Below are positions 12,701 to 24,500 of a DNA stretch of 64,000 nucleotides, in pieces. The stretch's first letter is position 1. Each line of letters begins with the position of its first letter. The stretch spans positions 10,289,532-10,353,531 of the forward strand of contig NW_025335589.1 in the NCBI RefSeq assembly GCF_004798865.1, read 5' to 3'. The position numbers were made by a program, and so were the translations under genes. The notes under the pieces are model-generated. The model was not told the origin of the DNA. It did no database searches and saw only the letters and a list, made by a program, of their open reading frames with translations. Source of the stretch: Varanus komodoensis (taxonomy: Eukaryota > Chordata > Lepidosauria > Squamata > Varanidae).

Positions 12701-13457
12701 TCCTTTGATGTCTGGGCCAAGGGAATCTTTAGTACAGATTACGTACAAGGGAAGCTGGTTACTTCTATGTCAGTGGGGCTCCTTATCCACTGCATATTTT
12801 ATTTTGAGCGTTATAGGCACTATTGTGCTGAATCCCATCCCCTTCACAAATAGGTTCAACCACCATGCAGGTCCTTTAAAGATCAGAATAAAAGATGCAA
12901 TGGATAAAGGACACTTCTCTAAGTATGAACTCATTTAATTTGAAATACATGGAATTTGTACTGAACAGGGCAGCAGACAGATTGCTTCAAGAAGTAGGAA
13001 TGTGGCCACCTGGGGCAGATCTTACCTTGTTGCTGCTCTCTTGGACATTAACCATTTTGGTCTCCCTTTTGACACCCCTCTAAACCTGTTGTCCATGTTC
13101 CTCTTGTTTGCAATATGGCCACTTCCCCAGTATTTGGGTTGGTACCGTACTGCTCTGTCCAACCCAGAATCTGGGCAATTGCCCATCCACCCATGCTTAC
13201 AGTGTAAACATCCAATTTTTGTAATACATTGTATACCTCTTTAGCTTTTTTACTATCATTTTATTATCACAGGTTCACTGCTGTTGGGGCCATAGTAATG
13301 AAGGATACAAGACCTGAAGCTGTATTTGCTTACCCCTTGCACCAAAAATAAATATGGATTTCACCAGCTGTACTGAAAATATCCAGATAATCTAAGAATT
13401 AGATCATAGAGTTCCTTCCCTTGAGCCAAATAAAACCATACTTATTTCAAAATAGAC

Positions 13458-13463
13458 TTTATT
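13458..13463 (-). promoter_or_regulatory. Distal polyadenylation signal candidate
   Basis: AATAAA on the minus strand within 'GAATATAAATAAAGTC'. It would give MAP9 a 3' UTR of about 5 kb. There is no direct evidence of use. Confidence 0.4.
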
Positions 13464-16400
13464 TATATTCCTCAAAATGCCATAAGCAATAAATATATTC
13501 ACAGCATCTGGTTAAAGAAAAATGACACGTTCTTCAAGGAAATCAAAAATACCACATAGGTTTCTTTAAAAAAAATCCCTCTTTATACTTAACATGGTTC
13601 AGTTAAAAGAATTTAACTGATTACCTGAGATATATACTTGCTTAGAATTTTGCCTGCCAACCTAAAACAATACAAAAAATACAGGAATAATGCCATTTTT
13701 TTCATATTCCTTAAATTGTTACCTTGTGTCTTACAAAGACTGGCGTTGGTTGGATCAAACTACATTTTATTATCTTATCTAAGTGACAAGAGACAATTTC
13801 CTGAATTAGTGTAACCCCTAACAGTGCCTTCTGAACTAAAACAGAGAAGCAAATGACTGAGTTGCCTTTCCAAATTACATACTAAGATATGCAATCACTT
13901 TAGACTAAATAGCCATATGTAGCTAAAATAGGAAGTGACTATATCAGAAAAAGGACTTTTATGTACAAGTTGGTACTAAAAGTATAGTCCCAAAGGGTGC
14001 AAAAGTCTCCATACAGTATTATGAGCTATAACAAGAGAAACATGTAAGGAAAGGAGAAAAAAGTTTTCAGAAAAAGGAAACTATTTATGAAGACTTGATT
14101 TCTTAAAACTGACATGCAACATTAACTTATCCATCACTCACAATAAATCCCATGTCAACAGACTGATAAAATAGTCTTGAGAAGTTCCTTGGTACAGGGG
14201 TGGTGACTATGTGTATCCAGAAGTAAAATTTGCTTAGAGTCAAGTCTGGAGTTTACAAAAGATGCTCTGCTTATCTAAGGCATGGAGCAATGTTATGTAC
14301 TTACAAATTGCTTTAACTGCTTAAATTAGCTGGATGGATGACTTCAACTTATCAAATGGCAGATAAAATACTGGCACCTAGACAACACCTGTTGCCTAGG
14401 TGGAAGGTAACAGCTTCCACTGACTGGCGGTGGTGCATCATCACATGCAGAGCAGTGAAGGATGGCTTTGACCAGACAGTTCCCTCTTGAATTCCAGCTA
14501 CGCCAAACCCAAATTATTTTTGTAATTTAGGCTGGCCAGAGGAACAAAGTTCATTTGGAGGATAGGTAGACATTTGTCCTTTGGGAACATTTCTTCTAGA
14601 TTTTTCACACACATCTAGGAAGGAAGGATGGAAGGCAGGACAGACAGAACATAGACAACTTTCCCAGACCAACAGAAGCCACACCCTTTTCATTCTTTTA
14701 CAGAAACAGATCATATCCTAGCCTTTTCCTTAAACAACCTAGATTGAAACTGACATTAAAACTGATCGTGTCCTTCCCCCAGTTTAATTAATTATACAGC
14801 AAACTTTCTAAGCAGGGATTACAATGCAAGCTGAGAATTGATCATTTCTATGATGCTAACACAGCAGCAACTTAGCACAAAGAACACCGGTTTACAAAAA
14901 TGGTTATGAAACAGCAGTTGTTGTAACTTTCCCCAACTGGTCTATTACACCCTCTTTCTGGACACAACCTGCCCACAGAAAATCACATTATATGTGACAA
15001 ACATCTTACAGAGAAACAATTTTGATCTAAGAAGCACACAAATTGCATGTGTATTGACACTTGGGATGGAAGCTAACTCGTTTGATTTCACTGTGTGCAA
15101 TTTTCACAGAGGTAGTATATGTGGTTATCATCACTTATGTGTCACTTTCATCAGATACATGTGTGGTTTTGGGCCAGTCTAACCATGATTTGCTTCCCTT
15201 ACCTCAACATTAAAATACTTTCCTGGTAGGAAATTTGCCTTGTTTGAAGGGGCTCTTTATGTAGTTCAGATAAATAACATTTTGCATACTGATCTGCTTA
15301 TTTGACGCTTGGTGACCCAGGCTAATAACCTAGTGGGGTGCATTACAAATGCTTCCAACTTTAATGTGTTGGGAAAAGCTTTCGCAATCCATAAAAAGGA
15401 AAAGGAAAGTAAATGAGAACACTATAGTCCATGTAATAGTTGCAGTGTGTACTGCCTCTGCAAGACCGTCCACAATTATAATTTTAGATTGAAGCAGAAG
15501 AGGCATTATAACAGCCAGAATCCAAGCTCATGGGAGACAAAATAGTTTCTCTCATACACTGCTGTTTTAGCTTACAATTGTTTTAAAACTGTAAACTATT
15601 TTAAAGTAAACCAAAACAAAGAAAGCTGTAAGAATGTTAATAGCTCACCATTGTAACAACTTGTCAGAAGAGTTATGATAAAGGGAGTATCACAGAATTT
15701 CTATTTTGAGTCTGCTAAGACAATCTTAAAAGCATCTTAGCACTTTGCTCCTGAAATAGTTTCCGAAGTCCAAAGAGAATTTAGATCTTTACTGTATTGC
15801 AAATACAACATTCCATTGTCTGTCAGGGTCTCTAGCAAGATTATACTTGCTGCAAAGTTTGGTACAACAAAGAAAGCTTCTGAAGTGCCTGTCTCTGCCA
15901 AAATGCAGAAAATAGTCTAAAAACTCTGCAGTAAAGATAGGCCTATTTATTTTACTGGTTCCTTTCTCTCTTAACTTTATACCAACTTCAGGATAGGCAG
16001 CTGCCATAACAGAGAGAACCAGTGGAAATCTGTGCAAATTTGCAGGCACAGGTTAGAAACTGTCCTTCCTTTCCTTTGCCATTCCCATTTGCCTTCTTCT
16101 AAGCATCATGGAAACTAATGGAAAAGTAGCCACAGAAGTTGCCACCTGCCTCTATTTGTGTCTTTACTATACTTACACAGTCATTGCATAGCACAGGTTC
16201 TCTGGCTTGCTCACAAATATAACAATTACAATATAGAACTATTCAATTGTATTAAAACTAAACACAGCTAAAACACAGATTTGAAACAAGAGGACAAGGA
16301 CACAAAAACTGAAGTATTTATAAGGTTTTGCATGGCAAATAGGTCTTCAGCTATACCCAGCAGATACGAAGTGCCCCAGGTAAATCTCTCTAGGAAAGCT

Positions 16401-16529
16401 GCTCCATTACAGGTTCCACTACAAAAAAGCTTTTTCCATGGTAGTTCCCTGCCACACTGCATTTGTAGGAGACCTCAGAGCAAACCCTCTGAAGAAAATC
16501 TTAAGGTTCCAGTAGTTACACATGGGGTT

Positions 16530-16600
16530 AGATGATCTTTCAGGCAACCTGATCTCAAGTCATTCAGGGCTTTAAATATTTAAGTCTATGCTTTAAATTG
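16530..16600 (-). mobile_element. Small L2-group LINE scrap
   Basis: The plus-strand wording 'TTCAGGGCTTTAAATATTTA', preceded by 'CAGGCAACCTGATCTCAAGT', parallels the block in the L2-like copy at about 8320-8366 (CAGGTAACCAGGACCCAAGC...TTTAGGGCTTTATAGG). Too short to classify firmly. Confidence 0.4.
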
Positions 16601-16710
16601 GGACTGAAAATGGAAAGACCAGCTGACAAGGCATGGACTGAAGGGATAAAAATGACTGGGTGGGCTGGAGACTGAGATGGCAGACGTTCTGTATGGTTTA
16701 CCCCTACGAG

Positions 16711-16770
16711 AAGAGCTTGGATTGAATTGGGAAGGACTATGACAAGAGCTTGGATTGAATTGGGAAGGAC
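16711..16770. repeat. Two-copy tandem duplication
   Basis: A 27-base unit beginning AAGAGCTTGGATTG is repeated exactly at 16711-16737 and 16744-16770, a 33-base period. It lies in the probable MAP9 3' UTR. Confidence 0.9.
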
Positions 16771-18172
16771 AAAGTGGTCTAATCCAGTCCCTCCCACTGC
16801 TACAGGAAGTGTTTCTTTGGGGCCCATGCTTTTACTGTTCACAGCTCCAACAACACATCTAAGCGATATTTCCTCTTTGAAGAAAAAAAAAAGGATTAAT
16901 TTATGATATTGTGGATGGAGAAATACATCTACAGTTGTGAATTATGGTTCAAAACCATTTTATCATTCCTCTTTGAAGTCTACGGAGAGCTTCAGTTACT
17001 TTCATGTGATTATGGTACCAATTCTGAAATAATTTTAGACACAATTGCTTGAGTAGTTTTTGAAGGAGCCACAAATGACTGCCGATTAAATATGCTTCAT
17101 GATCAAAACAAAATATAGGAAGAGCTATGATGGCTCTTAAAATGCTTTAATCAGGATCCAGTGGTTTCATGAAAATGATGTCTGGGGGCCAAAACATGCT
17201 GCTGTTTTTTTCTGGACTATGTTGGCAGAGTGACTGCTTATAACAGAATCAAAGGAAGCATTAGGTCTGAAATGAAGCATCTCATCTTGTAAATATTTTG
17301 CAAACCCGGTTCTTGGACCCTTTTACTTAGTTTAGAATTTCGTTTGTATCAAAACATTCATGTGTGAGTCACTTGTGAACTTTTTCACAAAAATATACTA
17401 ATCTTATTTTATGTGTGCTATAGTTATACATGCCCAGGCCATTCAAGTAGTTACAAGGGACAAAACATTGCAACCATTTACCACAGGTGAGAGCTGGAAC
17501 GAATGGCTACCTTAAGGCTTCTTTCTGTTTACAACAATTTATTTATAGTGTACTCTTCTACATATCTCCTCAGAAGTAAGCCTCACTGGGACTTACTCCC
17601 AGTTCAAGCATGTATTGGGTGGCAGCTGTAGGGTACTTCCAGACCTCAGTGCTAACAACTGGAAAGCACGGTGCAGCTACTACAACTTTTCTCCTTAATG
17701 GATTTTTTGAGGTGAGAAAAAGATGGAGAAGCTGTGGGAAAACTCAGGCTGTTATTGGCAGGATCCCCTATAAAATTCTACAAATCAGGCAAGGTAAAAT
17801 CCTTTTCTGGAAGCACATTCAGTCACAATGAACATTCACAGTAAAAGTGCATTAGGCTACATTAGGGTAAGCAATGGACTACAACACCTGCAAGCCCCAG
17901 CCAGCAAGGTCAGTCAACATTCCTTCATGCTTCAAATGTCTCTAAAGTTCTTGTTTCTTCTGAGAGGAAACAAATCTTGTATCAGAGTCATTGTTTCTAA
18001 AATACCAGAATGTAATGCCTTAGCTGAAAAAAATCATACCTCATAACAGAGGACTGTACTACGATTTTAGCGGGTCTGCCAGTGCTTTAAGATGCATAGA
18101 GGGGATAGCTGCTTAAGCTCCATCCCTCTAACTGAAAGGTGTCTACTATTCTTTCAGAATTCTCAATATCTT

Positions 18173-18178
18173 TTTATT
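18173..18178 (-). promoter_or_regulatory. Proximal polyadenylation signal candidate
   Basis: AATAAA on the minus strand within 'CTATTAATAAAAAGAT', about 260 bases after the MAP9 stop. It would define a short 3' UTR isoform. Confidence 0.45.
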
Positions 18179-18439
18179 AATAGTGATGTACTACAGCTAG
18201 TGTTAATGACTGCCCTCCATATTTTTGATCCACCAATATAGTTCATGGAAAAAAACCCCCGGGAAGTTGTGTGCAACCCATAATGAACCACAAGTATAGT
18301 GTTTCTATACAAGACAGCCCCACCTGTAAAGAAAGGATGCATGAGCCAATTTCAATTCATGTTAAAATCAGATGTTGTGCAATAATGATTAGAAGATGGC
18401 AGAATGTTGGAAAATCCTTCATGCACGGTACTGAATGTC

Positions 18440-18562
18440 TCAATAGCTTCTTGAGGACACAGCTTTGCCAGGAGGGCTCCATGGAGGTGGAGTTTCATCC
18501 TCGAGAATGACCTGGAGCTTCTTTTGCTTGCTTTGAATCCTTTCATTCATCTCCTTCTTTCC
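18440..18562 (-). CDS. MAP9: MAP9 coding exon 13 (last), C-terminus and stop
   Basis: The AAACAG acceptor precedes 40 codons beginning GKKEMNERIQSKQKK and containing DETPPPWSPPGKA, then TGA at 18442-18440. Mammalian MAP9 ends with the comparable NKEKQERIERKQKK and LPPWSPPS, so this is the true terminal exon. It lies 9.7 kb from the previous exon because of repeat insertions in the intron. Confidence 0.9.
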   Translation of the reverse strand, partial: GKKEMNERIQSKQKKLQVILEDETPPPWSPPGKAVSSRSY

Positions 18563-21500
18563 CTGTTTAAAATAAAGTAGTTTGTACACTTTAGATTATA
18601 AGTAGATAATTAGTAACATATTTCTTGGATAAATGTTAGTTTGCAATTCCCAACTTTTTTTCAATGAACTCAAGCAACATACATCATTCTCCTCCTCCTC
18701 TTGCTCTCAATCTTATCCCCACAATAACTATGTCAGGTAGGTTGGGCTGAGAGTCTGTGACTGGCCCAAAGTCACTCAGTTGGCTCCATGGCCACGTAGG
18801 GAGGAGAAGCTGGATTGCCTGAGTCCCAGTTCCGTCTTAATGGCTATGTCACACTACCTCTCAGTATTATTTATCTAAGGAGATATTTATTTATTTTCTG
18901 ATTTATATCCTGCCTTTTTCTTCAAAGGGCTCAAGGCAGCTTACATCATTCTCCTCCTCCATCTTATCCCCACAACAACAACCCTGTGAGGGAGGTTGGG
19001 CTGAGAGTCTGTGACAGGCCTAAAGTCACCCAATTGGCTCCATGGCCAAGTGGGGACTAGAACCCAGATCGTTTGAGTCCCAGTCCCATGCTCTTAACCA
19101 CTACACCACACTGGCACCACACTTATGTGGGTATATTGCTGTAAAACTGAATTTCAATAACTTAGTTGAAATACATCTGACATCTTCATATCATGCTAAC
19201 AGTCCTGCAGGTTCCTAATGACTTTGTTATAGCTTTGAAACAATTAAAATAAATGAAGGATAAATAGAATTCTTGCAGAGACTCCTATCAGTTCTTCATT
19301 AAAATAACATCTTGAGGGTACAAGAAAAAATATCTGGTCTGTGCTAATCATTAATATTTGAATATACATTGTTTGGTGGGGAAAATCATCATTTAGAAAT
19401 TCATGTAGCACTATTTAATTTAATAAAACAGCAATTACTACAACTAATAGCACTGTTTATAAAGAAAGATGCCTAGATGGAATTATATTTATCACAATAT
19501 TAAATATTTCAACAACCACCTCAGAAGGCTAATTATCCATCCAATGCTACTTTAACAATTACTCTTTTCAGAAGTGTATCATCCAGAAGACCAGATGATC
19601 TAACCCTCCAACTATATTTAAGGTTTACAAGAAGGGCCAAGCACACAACTGTCAGCATCTCCAGGGAAATCAAGAAGCTTGGAGAAGGGTTGGCTTGGAA
19701 CTTTCCCTTACCTCAGTTAACTACTTAGATTCCTAGTGAATTCATCAAAATCTTCCCCTCAATATCCTTGCTTAGGTGACTTTTAACTTTACTTGTAGTA
19801 ATAGATTCCTTGAATGAATGTAGAAAAGGGCTTTATGTTATGCAAAAGCTATCAAACATTATTATTGTTTGAAAATTAATTTTTTTTTCTTTTTACACAG
19901 TGAAGACAGAGATTCACAAGAAGTATTCTACTCTGTAATAAACATGATGCTTCCTCAAAAGGTAAAGATGAGAATGTTAGAGAAAATGCCATATGATTGA
20001 AAGCTACCAACTTGCTAAATCATTAAATAGGAGTTTGTTTTACAACCTCCTTTCCACAGAACTATAGTTACAATCCTTTTCTTTACCAAACTTCTGTAAA
20101 TGTCACATCTTCCTGATTTTATAATTGGTTGTAGTCTTGTGCACATGTATCTGGGGGGTAATTCTCATTGCACTCCGTGAGGCTTATTTCTGAATAAACA
20201 GACATAAGATTTTACTGTTAAGCTCCTAGTTAAAGTTTCCAGTCTCTTAGTGATTTCAGTGGAGCTACAATGTTGAATTAATACATGATTTGAATTATTG
20301 AGGATAACACTCATCAGTCATATTGAATTTCACTTGCTTAGAGCCTTCCAGATTACAAAAGCACTAGAAACCTGGCAACATGCACATATACAGACACCAA
20401 AAGGTAATTCTAGAAATGACTACTAAATTTGTTTGTGAATACAAATGTCAGGAACAAATTCAAAGGCAAGAAGCATAAAATGGGAAACTCTTATACAATC
20501 ATTCAGCTTTGTTAAAGAAAGAATTAATCCTTAGCAAACCAAATGCTTCCATAATAAAAGCCAAATTATATTCAATAATAATTTATTGATTACCCAGAAG
20601 TAGGTCCCATGTTTGTAATGAGAATTACATGTGCACAGACTACAAGCAAATGCAAAATGGGAATGTGCAACATTTACTGAAGTTTAGTAAGAAGCAGGAC
20701 TTTAGCTATAGTTTTATAGAAAGGAGATTGTAAAACTAATGTCTAATGATTTTATATTCATCTGTCCTTTAAGTATGACAGCCACTACACTATCAAAAAG
20801 TGATTTCAGACTTGTTGAAAATAGAGAATATGAGCGTTAAGAAACAAGAATAAAATAAATTACTGGACATTGTTACAGTTTCATATTTCTTCACAGAAGG
20901 AAAAAAAGGCAGGAAATAAATGCAAAGTAATAATACTGTTCGAGCATATCTAGCTAAAGATTCATCCACAGGATACTCTTGGGTGCTTTGATAATACTGT
21001 GTTATACTGTATTTTAGTTTCAGTGTCAGCTAATATCAGCATTCTATTTATTTTAATATCTGTAATATTTATCCACTGGAGAGGGAAATGGCAACCCACT
21101 CCAGTATCTTTGCCATGAAAACCCCATGGACAGTACCAAAAGGCAAGAAGATATGACGCTGGAAGATGAGACCCTCAGGTCGGAAGGTGTCCAATATGCT
21201 ACTGGGGAAGAGCAGAGGGCTAGTACTGGTAGCACCAGAAAGAATGAAGTGACTGGGTCAAAGCCAAAAGGACACACAGTTGCAGATGTATCTGGTGGTG
21301 AAAGGAAAGTCCGATGCTGCAAAGATCTATACTCCATAGGAACCTGGAATGTAAGATCCACGAATCAAGGCAAGCTGGATGTGGTCAAACAAGAGATGAC
21401 AAGACTGAACATCGACATCTTAGGAATCAGTGAACTAAAATGGGCAGGAATGGGTGAATTTAATTCAGATGACCATCAGGTATACTACTGCGGGCAAGAA

Positions 21501-24500
21501 TCCCTCAGAAGAAATGGAGTAGCCTTCATAGTCAATAAAAGAGTAGAAAAAGCAGTACTGGGATACAATCTCCAAAATGACAGAATGATTTCAGTTCAAA
21601 TCCAAAGGCAAACCATTCAACATCACAGTAGTCCAAGTCTATGCCCCAACCACTGGTACTGAAGAGGCTGAAGCTGACCAGTTCTATGAAGGCCTACAGC
21701 ACCTTCTAGAATTAACACCCAAAAATGATGTCCTTATCATCATGGGGGATTGGAATGCTAAAGTAGGAAGCCAAAAGATAACCGGAATAACAGGCAAGTT
21801 TGGCTTTGGAGTACAAAATGAAGCAGGGCACAGGCTGGTAGAATTTTGTCAAAAGAATACGATGGTCATAGCAAACACTCTTTTCCAACAACCCAAGAGA
21901 CGACTCTACACATGGACATCACCAGACGGTCAACACAGAAATCAGATTGACTATGTGCTCTGCAGCCAAAGATGGAGAAGCTCTATACCGTCAGTAAAAA
22001 CTAGACCAGGAGCTGACTGCGGCTCAGATCATGAGCTTCTGGTTGCAAAATTTAGGCTTAAATTGAAGACAGTAGGGAAAAGCACTAGGCCACTCAGGTA
22101 TGACCTAAAACATATCCCTGATGAATATACAGTAGAGGTGACAAAGAGATTTAAGGAATTAGATCTGATAGACAGAGTGCCTGAAGAACTATGGACAGAG
22201 GTTCGCAACATTGTACAAGAGGTAACAACTAAAACCATCCCAAAGAAAAAGAAATGCAAGAAAGCAAAATGGCTGTCTGAGGAAGCTTTACAAATAGCTG
22301 AGGAAAGAAGGGAAGTGAAAGGCAAGGGAAAAAGAGAAAGATACACCCAATTGAATGCAGAATTCCACAGAATAGCTAGAAGAGATAAGAATGCCTTCTT
22401 AAATGAACAGTGCAAAGAAATAGAGGAAAACAATAGAATAGGGAGGATCAGAGATCTCTTCAAGAAAATTGGAGATATGAAGGGAACGTTTCATGCAAAG
22501 ATGGGCATGATAAAGGACCAAAATGGCAGGGACCTAACAGAGGCAGAAGAGACTAAGAAGAGGTTGCAAGATTGCACAGAAGAACTATACAAGAAAGAGC
22601 TTAACGTCCCTGATAACCACGATGGGGTGGTCACTGACCTCGAGCCAGACATCCTGGAATGTGAAGTCAAATGGGCCTTAGGAAGTCTGAGCAGCAACAA
22701 AACTAGTGGAGGTGACAGTACTCCAGCTGAGCTATTCAAAATCTTAAAAGACGATGCAGTAAAAATGCTACACTTAATATGCCAGCAAACTTGGAAATTG
22801 GAATTGGAAAAGGTCAGTTTACATTCCAATCCCAAAGAAGGGCAATGCCAAAGAATGTTCAAACTACCGCACCATTGCACTCATTTCACATGCTAGCAAG
22901 TTATGCTCAAAATCCTACAAGCTAGGCTCCAGCAGTATGTGGGCCGAGAACTACCAGAAGTACAGGCAGGATTTTAAAGAGGGAGAGGAAGTAGAGATCA
23001 AATTGCCAACATACGCTGGATCATGGAGAAAGCTAGGGAGTTCCAGAAAAACATCTACTTCTGCTTCATTGACTATGCTAAAGCCTTTGACTGTGTGGAT
23101 CACAACAAATTGTGGTAAGTTCTTAAAGAGATTGGAGTACCAGACCATCGTATTTGTCTCTTGAGAAACCTATATGCGGGTCAAGAAGCAACAGGGAGAA
23201 CTGGACACGGAACCACTGATTGGTTCAAAATTGAGAAAGGAGTTTGGCAAGGCTGTATACTGTCGCCCCGCCTATTTAACTTATATGCAGAGCACATCAT
23301 GAGAAAGGCGGGGCTAGATGAATCACCAGTTGGAATTAAGATTGCTGGGAGAAATATCAACAACCTCAGATGTGCAGATGATACCACTCTCATGGCAGAA
23401 AGTGAAGAGGAACTAAAGAGCCTCTTGATGCAGGTGGAGGAGGAGAGCGCAAAAGATGGCTTGAAACTCAACATTAAGAAAACTAAGATCATGGCATCTG
23501 GTCCTCTCACTTCCTGGCAAATAGATGGGGAAGAAATGGAGGTAGTGACAGATTTTATTTTCCTGGGCTACAAGATGGGGACTGCAGCCAAGAAATTAAA
23601 AGACGCTCGCTCCTGGTGAGGAAAGCTATGGCAAATGTAGACAGCATACTAAAAAGCAGAGACATCACCCTGTCAACAAAAGTGCATATAGTCAAGGCTA
23701 TGGTATTCCCAGTTGCAATGCATGGCTGTGAAAGCTGGACCATAAGGAAGGCTGAGCACTGAAGAATTGAGGCCTTTGAATTGTGGTGCTGGGGGAGACT
23801 CCTGCGAATCCCTTGGACTGCAAGGTGTGCAAACTGGTCAGTCTTAGAGGAGATCAACTCTGTGCTCTTTAGTAGGCCATATACTGAAGATGAAACTCAA
23901 ATACTTTGGCCACCTAATGAGAAGGAAGGACTCCCTGGAGAAGAGCCTAATGCTGAGAACAATAGATGGCAAAAGAAGAAGGGGACGGCAGAGGATGAGG
24001 TGGCTAGATGGAGTCACTGAAGCAGTTGGTGTGAGCTTAAATGGACTCCAGAGGATGGTGGAGGACAGGTAGACCTGGAATGTTGTCCATGGGGTCGCGA
24101 TGGGTCGGACACGACTTCTCGACTAACAACAACATTTATCCATTAATATTAGTCATTGGTACAGTATATGAGAGCTTGATTAGTACTTGAGTGTCCCTTT
24201 TTAACTTCAAAGTTATATATATCCCCAACTTGTACAGATCTCAAACAACCACAATAACATTTTAATACAGATACAGTATTGACGTATTGCCCCAGAGAGC
24301 ATAATCTTAACACTTGCATTTCACATCACTGAAATGAACCACGCTGGTGTGTACATAGGCAGAGTGAACACTAACTGAGAGAGCTCAAAATGACTGTGAT
24401 GCTGTATTAGTAACCATACATATTATGATAATCCAGCCCCATCTAAAAGAAAGTGTACGGAAGACCCCACAAAGGTTAAGACACCTTTGAGCAGTATCCA

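Larger units (their letters stand above)
13440..18439 (-). other. MAP9: Probable MAP9 3' untranslated region (maximal extent)
   Basis: This stretch lies directly after the MAP9 stop codon on the minus strand and has few repeats, unlike the flanking intergenic DNA. It ends at an AATAAA signal (complement of 13458-13463). A nearer signal lies about 260 bases after the stop (complement of 18173-18178). Which is used cannot be told from sequence, so this is the largest extent. Only a short L2-like scrap (about 16530-16600) and a small tandem duplication interrupt it. Confidence 0.45.

Noticed and set aside
1-13440. Search for a neuropeptide Y receptor or another gene downstream of MAP9
   Set aside because: No receptor-like transmembrane frame was seen; only repeats and unassigned DNA.
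18352-18546. Minus-strand 64-codon frame over the last MAP9 exon
   Set aside because: It is in a different frame from the spliced MAP9 reading, which matches the known C-terminus.
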